DNA of 64,000 nt from Haematobia irritans (taxonomy: Eukaryota > Arthropoda > Insecta > Diptera > Muscidae), in assembly GCF_050003625.1 (NCBI RefSeq), contig NC_134400.1, positions 45,060,557 through 45,124,556 of the forward strand, read 5' to 3'. The stretch's first letter is position 1, and each line of letters starts with the position of its first letter. A model generated the notes under the pieces. The model had not been told where the DNA came from and ran no database searches. It saw nothing but the letters and a program-made list of their open reading frames with translations. Positions 33,533-46,730 of the stretch are shown here, piece after piece. Both the position numbers and the translations under genes were made by a program.

Positions 33533-33750
33533 CAGGTGGGTATTAAGTTCGAGTTTAGCCGCTAAAATCGTCATTTTTTCACGATTACTTTTCTTAAATA
33601 ATCCATTTTAATGAATACAAACTTTGTGAGAATTTGCTTTGTTTGTATTCCTGTTTCATCAAGTTTTAATAAAATTTGCAACAAATATGTATAATTTTAC
33701 TGATTTAGTTTTCACTTTAGCGGCTAAACTCGAACATAGTACTCACCTTA
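33533..33750. mobile_element. TTAA palindromic MITE
   Basis: Inverted ends 'aggtgggtattaagttcgag' and its complement ending 'gtactcacctta'. About 30-40 bases of each arm pair. The interior carries 'cacgattacttttctt' and 'aagttttaataaaatttgca', as in the array at 62459-63740. Confidence 0.8.
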
Positions 33751-34479
33751 AATATTCGAAATTTTGAATACTTCCGGTGCGTTAAAATTATCGACTTTCT
33801 CAATGCTTTCATCGTGTCGATAAAACAGTTGATCACATAATAAACGTTTGGTACTCTTAGTAACATAAATTTCTTGAAGCCTCGTAATAGATTTTTGACA
33901 TTTTTCTTCCCAAGGAAATACATGACGAATCTGTATTGTCAACCAGGCCATATCTTAAGCTCGATATACACCTCTAGAGGTGTATACTCTAGAGGAGTAT
34001 ATATAGCCCAGTATGCTAGAGGTGAATACTGGTATATATGCTAGAGGTGCATACTGGTCTATATGGTCAGCGGAAATTTCGTTTGCGTGCAAATAACACT
34101 GTTTTGCCATGCATTTCTTGAGTGAGCAAAATGTAAATAATCAATAACAACGCCTCACGGAGTTTTCGTTAAAGGCCGGTATGTACCTCAGGGTTGATAA
34201 TGTTGACAGTTTTGTGCTTTTTTTTGATACATTTCGACTGACAAAAGCACCGTGGCACGACCGCGAGCCATTTGGTACTTTTTCATCACAATTACTCTAT
34301 ATAGATTTATTCTGCCCTAAATGTGAACGTTTCTCAGATATCAACTAAACAATAAAAATTATAAAAAACGGACATTGAAGAAATAAACATATTCCAAAAT
34401 GAGGATATGTTAGCTTTTATTACAAATGGTAAATTTTTTACTGTTGTAGATTGCAAAGAGGTACTTCTTCACAAATTTT
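33751..34479. other. Non-coding; short tandem of a MITE-end sequence
   Basis: At 33966-34055 the word 'ctagaggtg.ata' recurs four times, a local duplication of the 'gaggtgcataccgg' repeat end. The rest shows no recognised feature. Confidence 0.45.
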
Positions 34480-35715
34480 CTATTGAAAAAAAAAACTTTT
34501 GACAAAATTTTCTATAGAAATAAAATTTTGTCAAAATTTTTCTGTAGTAATAAAATTTTGACAAAATCTTCTAAGGAAATAAAATTTTGACAAAATTTTC
34601 TATAGAATTAAAATTTTCTATAGAAATAAAACTTTCAAAAAATTTCTATAGTAATAAAATTTTCAAAAAAAAATCTAAACAAATAAAATTTTGACAAAAT
34701 TTTCTATGGAAATAAAATTTTGACAAAATTATCTATAAAAATAAAATTTTAACATAAAATTTTTACAAAATTTTCTATAGAAATAAAAATTTTCAAAATA
34801 AGAAAAAAGAAAAAAAATTGACCGATTTGGACAATTTTTTTTATAGATTTAAATATACGTATACTTTTACAATAATCTTTAAATTTGATATTATGACAAA
34901 ATTTCCTATAGAAAAAAATTGGACAAAAATTTCTATGGAAATAAAATTTTTATAAACTTTCCTATAGAAATAAATAGTTGACAAAATTTTATATAGAAAT
35001 AAAATTTTTAAAAAATTTTCTATAGAAATAAAATTTTCAAAAGATTTCTATAGTAATAAAATTTTCAAAAAAAAAAAAATTCTAAACAAATAAAATTTTG
35101 ACAAAATTTTCTATGGAAATAAAATTTTGACAAAATTATCTATAAAAATAAAATTTTTACAAAATTTTCTATAGAAATAAAATTTTTCAAAATAAGAAAA
35201 AAGAAAAAAATTTACCGATTTGGACAATTTTTTTTAAAGATTTAAATATACGTATACTTTTACAATAATCTTTAAATTTGATATTATGACAAAATTTCCT
35301 ATAGAAAAAAATTGGACAAAATTTTCTATGGAAATAAAATTTTTACAAACTTTCCTATAGAAATAAATAGTTGACAAAATTTTATATAGAAATAAAATTT
35401 TGAAAAAAATTTTCTATAGAAATAAAATTTTCAAAAAAATTCTATAGTAATAAAATTTTCAACAAAAAAAAATTTAAACAAATAAAATTTTGACAACATT
35501 TTCTATGGAAATACATTTTTGACAAAATTATCTATAAAAATAAAATTTTAACATAAAATTTTTACAAAGTTTTCTATAGAAATAAAATTTTTCAAAATAA
35601 GAAAAAAGAAAATCTAAAAAAAATTGACCGATTTGGACAATTTTGTTTTTTATAGATTTAAATATACGTATACTTTTACAATAATCTTTAAATTTGATAT
35701 TATGTAATTTTAGAA
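34480..35715. repeat. Minisatellite with a higher-order repeat
   Basis: The 29-bp TTTTCTATAGAAATAAAA unit is organised into three larger blocks, each closed by a shared non-minisatellite segment (accgatttggacaatttt, then 'atatacgtatacttttacaa' and 'tttaaatttgatattatg') starting at 34821, 35214 and 35627, so the higher-order periods are 393 and 413 bp. No coding content. Confidence 0.8.
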
Positions 35716-36886
35716 ACTTTTGGCTTCGAAAAGTACATTTTTAATAAATTTTTAATACTTTTTCGCCAACATTATTTATCATCCCTGATGTACCTCCAGC
35801 CGAAATTTCCGCTACCCATAAAAAATGCATTCCTATATATTTGCTAACAAAAATTCCGTGGGACGTTATTATCGATTATTTACATTTCGCTCCCATATGA
35901 AATACATTGCAAAACTGCGTTATTGGCACGCAAACGAAATTTCCGCTAGAGGTACATACCGGTATGTAACTTTTATTAAAATTCCTGATGCGTACCGGCC
36001 AAAAAGCAAATCTAATTATTTTTTGGTCGTTAAGGGGAGATGACAAACCCACAAAACCCCTTTAACTATGCCTACTTGTGAAGACAACCATAGCAATAGG
36101 CGAAACAATTTTCTGCGACAAACAAATAAAATCACCTTGTCGACAAAAATTTCCTATTTTCTTGTTTCCAAGTATTTTTGATGGCTATATAGAATAGTGG
36201 TTATATTTGGACACTATTGCCTATATAAAAAAAAAAACAATTTATTGACAGTTTATCGAATGAATTTATGAGAAAAATGTAGGTTTAATGTTTACTTTAA
36301 CTTTTTTGCATATGAGGGTATGTAGCTAATATTAGGATTGAATAGTTTTGTTCCTGTATTGGATAAATCTTCGTTGTAATGCTGTCTTCTGTGACTTGAT
36401 TATCCGAGGCAATAAAAAAATCACAGCAAATATATAAGAAAAATTCTCTTGTATTTCTACTCTAGACACAAATATGCTGTTTCTTTATAGTTGTTCGTAA
36501 AGTTAACCGAACGTCACAAAAAAGACACTGTACAATATTTACTTATTTCTTCAAAAGGTTAAAAAAGAAATTACTAATAGCTGATCTTTGACATACAAAA
36601 TGAATAACAATAACCTAACCTATATACTTTTGACAGATAATGAAGAAGATTTCTATGTAGAAAAGCCTAAGAATACACAAAAACTTTTAACACTTATTGT
36701 AGAAAAACTATATTTCAACAACAAATTGCATTAAATGAGCCTCCAAGCCATTTTCATCGAAAAGTTGAATACCAACCAGAGATTAAACCGGACCCTTTTT
36801 TCTCGGTGGCGGCAGACACTCAATTTTTGTTACCGGCGTCGGATTGACGGCTGAACCGACGCAAATTTGTCTATTCGACGCCGGTC
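35716..36886. other. Non-coding sequence without clear features
   Basis: The repeat word 'ctagaggtacataccggta' at 35950 belongs to the dispersed MITE family noted at 26895. From 36800 a CGGCG-rich segment (ggcggcaga, ttgacggctgaaccgac) matches 37340-37420. Nothing else is recognised. Confidence 0.4.
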
Positions 36887-37252
36887 AGCCACCGTGGTGC
36901 AATGGTTGCACCACGGTGGCTCCCATGTATAATGCCAAGCTTGCATACACAAGGTCGTGGGTTCGATTCCTGCTTCGACCGAATACCAAAAAGTTTTTCA
37001 TCGGTGGATTATCCCACCTCAGTAATGCTGGTGATATTTCTGAGGGTTTCAAAGCTTCTCTAAGTGGTTTCACTGCAATGTGGGACGCCGTTCGGACTCG
37101 GCTATAAAAAGGAGGTCCCTTGTCATTGAGCTTAACATGGAATCGGGCAGCACTCAGTGATAAGAGAGAAGTTCACCAATGTGGTATCACAATGGACTAA
37201 ATAGTCTAAGTGAGCCTGAAACATCGGGCTGCCACCTAACCTAACCTAACCT
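36887..37252 (+). mobile_element. tRNA-headed SINE with a foldback head
   Basis: A full-length SINE body with B-box GGTTCGATTCC and CCTAA tail. Its first 35 bases are a perfect foldback: AGCCACCGTGGTGCAA, TGG, then the exact complement. The head therefore appears once in each orientation. It lies inside a CGGCG-rich repeat whose halves are at 36800-36886 and 37335-37460. Confidence 0.8.
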
Positions 37253-37642
37253 ACATGAAAAAATCAAATTAAATACATGGCAACCGCTGTTAGATAAATT
37301 GTGCAACCAATCTGGCAATAAAATTTTCATATTATTCATCTCTGGTTTTGTCGGCGACGGCTGACACTAATTTTTTGTCTCCGGCGGATTGACAGCTAAG
37401 CCGATATATATATGTCTCTTCGGCGGCGGACAATTATCCATTCGAAAATCAATTTGAAGTTTTTCGAATAGCAATAAGATTAATTGTACAACCAATCTTA
37501 CAATCAAATTTATATTTCATTCAAATTTTAAGAGCTAAATTTTTGCAAAATTATTATAGCAGCTTGAATTTGATTGATTGTGGGTAAAAGGTTCAAAATT
37601 TTTGTAAAATATACGACAATTTATAATAAATTTTTCTGATTT
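37253..37642. other. CGGCG-rich repeat remnant
   Basis: 'tttgtctccggcggattgac' and 'ttcggcggcggacaattatc' recur at 36830-36890 and 39424-39450. With 37879-38170 and 39416-39718 they mark a dispersed repeat whose right end (39706-39719, cacgtgtgcacctcta) matches the hAT-type TIR seen at 2641-2657. Confidence 0.5.
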
Positions 37643-37878
37643 AAGGTGAGTATTAAGTTCGAGTTTAGCCGCTAAAATCGCTAAAGTGAAAACTAAATCA
37701 GTAAGAAAAATGCATGAAATTATACGTATTTGTTGCAAATTTTATTATAACTTGATGGGGAAAAGCCCAAAGCAAATTTTCACAAAGTTTGTATTCCTTA
37801 AAATGGATTATTAAAGAACAGTAATCGTGAAAAAATTACGTTTTTAGCGGCTAAACTCGAGCTTAATACCCACCTTTA
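37643..37878. mobile_element. TTAA palindromic MITE
   Basis: Preceded by TTAA; starts 'ggtgagtattaagttcgagt' and ends with the inverted arm 'ctcgagcttaatacccacc' followed by TTTAA. Very similar to the last copies of the array at 63499-63733. It lies within the CGGCG-rich repeat. Confidence 0.8.
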
Positions 37879-40102
37879 AATCGATATTTTTGATTAGTTG
37901 GCGGCTAAATTTGAGTCGATATATTCGGCGTCGACTGGCAATAAATGGCCGGCGGCTCGACCCGGCGGTTCATTCTCTGGCCAGAAAATTTAAATGAAAT
38001 GTAAATTTGATTGTTAGATTAGTTGTACAATTAATTACATTACTTCACATTGATTTTATAATGGATAATTGGTTGTCGCTGAATAGACAAATCTATATCG
38101 GCTTCAAGCCGCCGCCGCCGAAGGTAAAAATTTAGTATCAGCCGCCGCCGCATTCTTTGTGCATAATTGTTATTACTATACAATCGTAGCACTAAATTCA
38201 TTTGTTTAAAGATTAAATATTTTGGCAAGAAATGGGGGAAATGTTGAAGCATTTTTCCACCGAGAAATCGTCTTCAATATCTGTTGAAATTAAAAATATT
38301 TGCCGGCTTAATCTTAGATAAACAAAAAATGAATAACTGTTTAATACAAATACAATAGGATATACAAATAACATAATACCATACCAAAAACTAAATCTGA
38401 GCCAACACGTTTCAAAATAAGCTTTAATTAATTACTACTTATTACAAATGACCTATTCACCGATAAACTTAAAAGATAAACAGCAGCTAAATCACTTCAC
38501 TCATGACCAGAATCCCGCCCTTTGTCAAAAAAACACAAAAACTATTTAAAAAAAAATTTGTAGCAAACAAATCGCAAAAATATAAATATTTTTCAACACA
38601 AATAAACAAAATCAAAATTCTGCAAAAAAAAAAATAAATAAAATAAATTAACAAATGAATGACCAAAATCAATTTATTAAAAAAATATATATTATCTTTA
38701 ATATATGTACATGTATATCGAGAAGACGAAATGAATGGAAATCATCCCCTACAAAAAATAAGACACAAAAAATTAATGAAATATTATTATTACAAAAAAA
38801 GACTTTTAACAGAAAAAGAGAACTAACCTAACAACATTATAAACTTGATACAAATTCAAATATTGCTTGAATAATGCATAATTTAAGGCAAATGAAATAT
38901 TATAATAAAATTGTAAATGTGAAACAAAACAAAATAGGCATTGTATTGATATATAAGTTTGTGGAGAAGTTTGAAATTCAGAGTAATTGGATACAAAAAA
39001 GACAACAAAAAATAATTTTAAACTAAAAAATGATATTTGAAGCTAAAAATAAAACATAAATAAAAAAAAACAAGAAAAACAGAATAAAAATTTTGATTTT
39101 TATTTAGGTACAGTCATTGCATAACCCCCTTGTTGGCCTAGTTTGTGGACAAATGTAATTTTTCATCACGTATAAAGAATTTTTGTTTCCATATGTCCCG
39201 TTGTCTAGAGCAAAATTTTTAACACAAAGTTTTCAGGTGCAAACATACGAGGGTTGCTTTTTATTTGGCAGGATTGGGCAACCCTAGTGTTGCAATCTGC
39301 CAACTGGCAGCTCTATCGTAAAGCTTGACATTTGTAAGGTTATACACGGACGAAAAAGCTGCTTTTCATAAGTTTGCGTGTAAAAATTATATGGTTGGAA
39401 CTAAAATTTTTAACACAAATTTAAATTTGTCTATTCGGCGGCGGACAATTATCCATTATAAAATCAATTTGAAGTTTTAATCCTAATCTTACAATCAAAT
39501 TTAAATTTTATAGCAGCTTGATATTGATTTATTGTGGGTGGAAGGTTCACAATTTTGGTGAAAAATACAATTATTGACACATTTTTTTTATTGTAATCAA
39601 TATGTTTGATTAATTGGCGGCTAAATTTGAGTCGACATATTCGGCGGCGGCGTCGACTGGTAAAAAATGGTCGGAGGCGGCTATAATCGGCGATATATAT
39701 ATAATCACGTGTGCACCTCTAGCAAAAACTTCCGATAACAATAAAAAAATGCATTACCATTAGGCTGTCCATAACATCTCTTTTAAAGAGAACATGTTCT
39801 CTTTTTGTGTTCGTATCTTTTTGTTCACTCTCTTTTTTTGGTGCCGTATTTTTATGTCCAACAGTGCTCTTTATGTACTCTATTTCAAAAAAATCCTAGA
39901 TTGAAGAATTTTATTTATTTAGTAGGAATTCGCCACAATTGTTCGCCACTAACTGTTTACTGGGTTAAATCTATTGACAAATTAAAGGCCGGAACACAAT
40001 TGCGACGTTTCGACGTACCGCGTAAAAATTAGAAATAGATGTAATTGAACGTACGACGTAAATACGCCAATACGTTGTCGTCGTCAATTGTGGGCGAGTT
40101 CA
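37879..40102. other. Mostly A/T-rich non-coding with repeat remnants
   Basis: 37880-38170 and 39416-39718 are CGGCG-rich hAT-like repeat pieces. 39168-39250 and 39341-39430 are fragments of the TIR element family at 24578. 38300-39110 is A-rich with no feature seen. 39719-40102 shows nothing recognised. Confidence 0.4.
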
Positions 40103-40104
40103 TA

Positions 40105-41549
40105 CCCAATAAACACAGGATGAGCGTTTTTCAAATGCAACAACTTTTCAGTTTGAGGGTAAATATAATTTTCAACATAAATTCAACTTGACTTGAAATA
40201 GCTCATCTTCAATACATCTTCAAATTGTTTGCGAATTACTTCCAATTTGCTAAAATGTTGACGAAATCTTTGAAAAGGTGTTGAAGATAATATGAGAAAA
40301 CTTTGACAAAACACTACCCTAAAATGCAACGAAAAAACCATGTGGTTTTCAATACTTATTTGTGCAACGAAGTTCGTGGTCTTGCAAGAAATTAAAAAAA
40401 TGGAAAATTTTAGACAAATAACCAAATAGTTTATAAAAATAGGTAAGTGAAAATAAAAAATGAAATAAAACTTTAAGGAAGTCACTAAATGTATATCTCT
40501 TTGCAGAAAAATAAATCTTTAGATGCTACGTTCTTGAAAACATTAAAAAGCTGACCGATGAAAAAATGGTGGACAATTAACTGGAACTGCTTCAAATAGT
40601 TTAGAATAATTGGTACGTCAATATGAAAAATTTAATCAACACTTTAGAGAAGTCACTAAATTTAAATCTCTTTGCAGAAAACTAAAATATTTGGATGCTA
40701 CATTCTTGCAAACATTAAGAAGCTGACCAATGAAAAATGAGTGGCTTATCGACAAGAAAAAGTTTCCAGAAACATTACAAGTGCAACCAATTAAAATTGT
40801 TATAAACAACAAATTGTTGAAATCAACAACTTCTGGTTGAAAATGTGCATCACATCGTCAGTTTAATTCATATGCTATTATCAGTTTAAAATGGATATTA
40901 CGTGAATTCCTTTTGCTGGAAATCAATTCTAACACGCGGTCCAGTACGTTCCTAATTTCAAATTGCCCGCATGTTAATAAATATTAATGCTGTTTTATGA
41001 CACCAAAAGGAAGGAAATCGAATTATCAATGCAAAAGTGTTTACTAATAATGTTTAAGATATTTAAAGTTTTGTTGTTTGTTTTTTTTGTTTGTTCTTAT
41101 TTGTTGAAATGTTTAATAAGATTTTTATTTATCAATTTGTATTGTAGAGTATTATGGAGTGTAGTGTATTATTATATATTTTATTTTGATGAAAATGAAT
41201 AAATTATACAAAATTCATAGAATTTTGGCTTTGACTTTCAATTTGAAGTGGGGATATCATTCATACAAATTTAGGTTGAAAAGTATTTGCAACGATGCTA
41301 ATTTTGAATTTGACTCGAATCGAAAATTGTTTGACAAATTATTGAGTAGCGATGCATTTCAATTTGAGGATAACACTTGAGATATTATTGCTAATGTGTT
41401 GAATTTCACTGTTGTGGGTAATGTCTGTTTTTTGTTGAGAACGCGATTTTCTCAACAATTTCTCAACTTGAATATTACCCTAATCCTTTGAAAAAATGTT
41501 TGAAAAATTGTTGAAATTTAGCATTTTTCAAACGTTTGTGTTTATTGGG
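40105..41549. mobile_element. TA-site TIR element, 1.4 kb
   Basis: Inverted ends CCCAATAAACACA at 40105 and TGTGTTTATTGGG to 41549, with further pairing (CGTTTTTCAAATGC / GCATTTTTCAAACG). TA duplications lie at 40103-40104 and 41550-41551. The interior holds a 171-bp near-duplication ('gtcactaaat..atctctttgcagaaaa' near 40482 and 40652). Open frames in it are short and A/T-driven; no transposase is seen. A piece of its right end recurs at 47440-47530. Confidence 0.7.
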
Positions 41550-41551
41550 TA

Positions 41552-41924
41552 GGAACATGTGTGTTTTATTTTTGACAGCGTATTTTTGAATTAATTCTGT
41601 TTATTTTTTAAGAAAATGTGATTCTTTTTGTTTGTTATTGTTTTATTATATATTTATTTCGTTGTTTCTATCATTAGAAACTATTATTATTTTAATTTTA
41701 ACATCAATAAAATTATTAATTATTTAATAAAGAACTTTTTATTGTAAACTCTTTTTTAGTTAAAACGTTCTCTTTTTTTAAAGCGAAAGTTCTCTTTTGA
41801 AAATTTTCCATGTGGAAACCCTAATTACCATATTTGCATTAAGCCCAGTATGTAGCTCCATCAAGAAATCCTGTTGCATGCCAATAAGGTATTTTATGAC
41901 AGCAAAATGCAAACAATCGATAAT
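41552..41924. other. Non-coding; target region of LINE copy B
   Basis: A/T-rich. The last 60 bases (gcaaaatgcaaacaatcgat) belong to the dispersed 'gaggtgcat' MITE family, which continues right of the LINE at 46862. Confidence 0.4.
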
Positions 41925-42047
41925 AACGCCCAACTTGGTGTTTCAACCGTCGAACGGAACGGACGTGTTTTTGTTTTTAATAGCGGACTAACTCATCGTA
42001 ATATGTACCTACTACGAATTTCAAGTGTGGTGGGATATTAAGCCACC

Positions 42048-43219
42048 ATGCAGCGAAATTCAAATTCATCCACTGGGTTGCTAACTTCAGGGCCCAGTGG
42101 ACAGATATCGACTAGAGTTATAAATTTCGGCAATGACCAAGAGTTAGGCCCAATTAGTCGACCTGTAGACGGATCGACAGGTGGCGACACTTTGACAAGT
42201 CGAACCTTTTCTAAGGTAATGACATCAAAAGGAGGTAATCCCTCACGAAAGAGATTCAAGGAAAGCAGAAATGCTTTGTTTATCCTAAAGAAATTAGGAT
42301 CAGTCGACCCAAGCATGTTGTCGGCTAAACAAAGCGATTCCTTAGAATGGGCTCAAGGAATTATTGAAGCTGGAAAAAGGGAACGATCACCGTATGAGCT
42401 GCCATCCTCCAAAAGGGATCAAAGATCGTTTGCCTCAGTTGCTAAAGACAGCCTTGGGATGGCTATCATTAATAAAGGAGCATTGGACGGTATGGTTCCA
42501 AAGCAAAAATGGGGGAAATTGAGAATGCTTTGTCTGGCGTCTACTCACAGGTGCTGGAAAAGTTTCCCGGCCCAGATCCTCGACACCAAGAGGCTGGTTG
42601 GTATCAAGGACGATTTAAGCTAGTCGCATTTGAGGACCAGAGGTCTATAGAAAGTTTTAAAGCTGTTTTGATACTAATTGGTGAAGTTTGGGAAGGAGCT
42701 GCTCTACAGTTAGTCCAGAAGAAAGACATACCGGCTAGACCAAGAGCACATGCGTGGATACCTGTAAACCCTCCTGATCCTGAATCTATTTTAAATCGAC
42801 TGAAACAATGCAATCCAGATCTTCCAACAGCTGATTGGAAGGTTGGCCGTTTGGATGAAGTGGATGGACCAAAACGGCATGCAGTGTTTATATTGAATAC
42901 TCAGTCTTTGCCACATCTAGCAAAGACCCAGGGCCGTGTATGTTATGGCATTCATTATATTCAAATGAAGGTATATAAAAACGATCAGCTGAAGGATTCG
43001 GAAATGGACAAGCCGAGGGAGATACCAAAGATGCAGACATGGATAGACACCGTATGCGAGAGGAGGAAACTCACCAAAGTTGAACCTATGGTTATTGCGA
43101 GAGTCACCGAGATCTCTGAAGAGGGCAGTCTTGATGACTCGATTGAAACGGCTGATGTGACGGTTGATGAAAATCTCTATGGTCCTACGGATCCTCCAGA
43201 TAAATCTTCACCATTGTAA
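42048..43219 (+). pseudogene. LINE ORF1 (gag-like), one frameshift
   Basis: Starts MQRNSNSSTGLLTSG at 42048 and runs to about 42510, where the frame changes to the one ending at 43219. The second part contains EGAALQLVQKK and HAWIPVNPPDPESILNRLKQ, resembling the DUF4780-type ORF1 proteins of insect LINEs (family recalled, not searched). No CCHC zinc knuckle was seen. ORF1 overlaps the start of ORF2 by about 56 bases. Confidence 0.75.
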
Positions 43220-46200
43220 GGCTGCATGTGCTGCCTTAAAAGTTCTCCTGATGAAAGGGGACATAGATATAGTTCTTATTCAAGAACCATATGTTTATAG
43301 AAACAAAATATGTGAATTAAGTACTCCGGGGTTCAAACTATTGCAGTATACTGGTAATGATGTAAATCGAGCCTGTATAATTGCTAAAAACGAGCTCAAC
43401 TTGTTTCTGCTTCCTTCAATGTGCAACACTGACACTGTCGTTGCCAGTTTAGAATTAGCCAAATGCAAATATTGGGTATCTTCGGTCTACATGGGACATG
43501 ATAGGGAGATGCATCCATGTGCCGTTAACAGCTTAGTTGAGGAGTCATTGAAAGCAAAGACAAAACTCATTATGGGATGCGATGCAAATGCACATCATAG
43601 TATATGGGGAAGAGATGACATTAATACAAGAGGAGAGTCACTCCTAGAGTTTATTTTGCGTACTAATTTGGTAGTTTGCAATAAGGGAGATGCCACAACC
43701 TTTGTCACTAAAACAGGCAAGAGGTTTTGGACGTCACCTTGGCCTCGCAAGAACTGAATGAAATGATATCTTATTGGCAGGTTTTAAGTGAACATAGCTT
43801 CTCAGATCATCGCTACATCAGTTTCCAATTAGATGTTCATACCACCAAGACCATATTTCCGCCAAATGTTAAGAAAGCTGATTGGAATAGGTATAGGGAA
43901 TCGTTCAATATGATGATACCGGAAATACCAGAGACAAATATGAGCACTGTGCAAGATATTGAAAACGCAGTGGAGAGGATTACTAAGGCCTTCAACATCT
44001 CACTGAAAGCTGCATGCCAAGGGGAAAAAATCGACCACCATGGTGGTCTACGGAGTTAAGTAATATGAGGAAATCCTGTAGGAAGCTCTTTAACAAAGCA
44101 AAGTCCACCAGAGCTCCTGAGGATAGGGACGCTTACAAGAAGAATCTGAAAGAATACAAGCGAGAACTGAGAAAGGCTCAGCATAACTCTTGGAATAATT
44201 ACTGCAGCAGTATTGAAAATACGTCCGAGGTTCCAGACTGCGGAAGGTACTAGCATCCACTAACTCCGCTCCAGGTTTCATTAAAACATCGGTGGGCAAT
44301 AGGACAACGTCCAGTGAGGAGACGCTGGTGGTACTATTGGACACACATTTTCCTGGAAATCAGACGGTCGAACCATGTTCTGGCGGTGCCACAGGGGCTC
44401 AGCGGCCGCTTCCTATCGATGAAATTGTATCGGAATCTAGAATAAAATTGGCGTTAAATAGCTTTGGACCATTCAAATCCCACGGACCTGATGGAATTAC
44501 TCCGACGGAGTTACAAGCAGTGACTGACAGAATCATCCTCTGGTTGTCGGCGATATATATAGGATGTATCAACTTAGCATATATCCCAGGAAAGTGGAGG
44601 GAAACAAAAGTCGTTTTCATACCTAAAACGGGAAAAGCCTCTCATACGAGTGCGAAGGATTTCCGACCAATCATCTTATCCTCATTCCTACTTAAGACTC
44701 TGGAGAAGATGATAGATGTTTATCTTAGAACTAGCGTCGATTCAAGTTTGCTCTCGAAACGACAGCATGCATACTCGAAGGGCAGGTCTACTTAGACCGC
44801 ATTACATGAACTAGTCAACTTTATTGAAAGCACACTATCTGTCAATGAGTACACAATCGGCGTTTCTAGACATCGAAGGGGTGTTCAACAACATCCATCC
44901 GAGCTCGATTTGAAATGGACTGACAACTCTGAACGTTGATCCATGTATACTTAGGTTGTTGGACGAACTTTTAACAAAGAGACGTATTTCAGCCACACTA
45001 AGACAAGCAAACATACAAAGGAAAGTGAACATAGGCACTGCCCAAGGAGGAGTTCTATCAATTCTTCTTTGGAATGTTGCTATAACCAACCTTCTGGTTT
45101 CCCTAGAAAAAGAAAGGATAAAAGTGCTGGCATGCGCAGATGATGTGGCGCTATCAGTCAGGGGAAAATTCCCATCCACAATCAGAGATATTATAAAGAG
45201 AGCACTCCGGACGACTGAGAAATGGGCGAAAGATAATGGTTTTGGGGTAAATCCTGCAAAGACAGAACTAGTCATGTACTGCAAAGATCGCAAAACTCCC
45301 ATGGTTAGGCCCATTTCCTTAGGGGGTATTGAAATTCCCTTTACTGAGTGTACAAAATACCTTGGCGTTATTTTGGACAGGAAGCTGAACTTTAAGCTTA
45401 ATATTGAAGAAAGGGCGAGGAAAGCAACGGTAGCTTTGTACTCGTGCGAAAAGGCAATAGGAAAAAAGTGGAGCCTAAAACCGAAAATTGTGCATTGGCT
45501 ATACACGGCAGTGGTTAGACCTATAATGCTATATGGTGTTGTAGTCTGGTGGCCGGCACTTCACCAGCCGACAAATTTAGACAAAGTTCAGCGTATGGCG
45601 TGCTTGTGTATCTCAGGCGCATTCAGTAAGACAGGAACAAATTCCCTTAATGTCATACTGCATCTATTGCCTTTAGACATTTTGGCCAAACAGTCAGCTG
45701 CAACATCGGATGTACGGTTGCGCGAGCTATCGCTGTGGTCAGAAAAAGTTACGGTCACAGTTCGGTCCTCAAAATAATGCCAGATGTACCTAACGTAGTG
45801 GATTATACTTTGGCGACACCACTTTTCGACAAAAAGTTTGAAACTCTAATTCCCAACCGTGAGGCGTGGTGCACACAGGCCCCGGGGAATAAACGATTTA
45901 TAGGTTTCTACACTGATGACCCCAAATTGGATGGACAAGTGGGTTTCGGAGTATATTCTAAAGATCTGGAACTTCGAATAGCGAAAAGATTGCCTAATCA
46001 CTGTAGCGCTTTTCAGGCTGAAATATTACCAATAAGAGAGGTGGCGAATTGGCTGAGAACTAATGTTCCAAAAAATGTTGGCATTAATATATACTCAGAC
46101 AGTCAACCTGCAATAAAATCCTTGGACTCTGTGTTCCTTAACTCGAAAACGGCCATCGACTGCCGCAAATCTCTCAATGAGATGGCTGAGCAGCACAATA

Positions 46201-46730
46201 TTCACCTAATATGGGTGCCTGGCCATAGAAACATACCGAGGAACTGCCAAGCGGATGAGTTGGCGAGGCTAGGGACTACCTTACATATTCCATGGGAACT
46301 AGAATCTGTTGATATTCGTCCTGTGTGAGAAGACTGTTATGATGGCAAATGTTCGATGGGAGAATTGCAAGGGTTGTAACGACACCAAACAAATATGGTC
46401 CCATTTAAACTTAAACCGCACACTAGATATGCTAGAGTTCTCGAGACGTCAGATATCACTCCTGATATCTGCTATAACGGGTCGCTGCCTGATAGACGAT
46501 TTTGCAAAAACTATTGGCGTATAATGTATAAGTATAATGACTATTGTATGAGTTGTCACCTCTTGAGTGAGTGTCCTGCATTTTGTGTAAGGCGTAAGCA
46601 AATGTTAGGAGCATATAGCTTTGGATTACTGGCGGACCTGGAAAACGTTAACTTAAGCAGTCTGCTAATGTTTTTGGAACAATCTGGTTGGTTCAACAGA
46701 AGAAAACAATCGAGAAGGTTCAGCGGTTAA
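43164..46730 (+). pseudogene. LINE ORF2: endonuclease, reverse transcriptase, RNase H
   Basis: The AP-type endonuclease at the N-terminus has RILQINLHHCKAA, LIQEPYV, GCDANAHHSIWG and FSDHRYIS. The RT follows with KDFRPIILSSFLLKTLEKM and GTAQGGVLS. The active-site box reads CADDVAL where copy A has YADDVAL, and the RNase H start reads FYTDDPKL instead of FYTDGSKL, so two key sites look damaged. Frame changes lie near 43735, 44030-44060 and 44250-44290, a TAG stop at 44793-44795 follows GRST, and more occur near 44880-44950, 45740, 46320 and 46520. The C-terminus has Cys/His-rich CKGCNDTKQ and MSCH/SECPAFC. Confidence 0.85.

Noticed and set aside
37535..38672. Several 60-70-codon ORFs in A/T-rich sequence
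   Set aside because: Low-complexity composition, no splice context and no recognisable motif. Two of them cross MITE boundaries.
42038..42316. Minus-strand ORF opposite LINE ORF1
   Set aside because: Antisense shadow of the ORF1 frame that begins at 42048; no motif of its own.
44835..45506. Long minus-strand ORF (223 codons) opposite the LINE reverse transcriptase; similar ones at 22330-22703 and 44056-44620
   Set aside because: They are shadows of the plus-strand RT frame, which carries the recognisable motifs.
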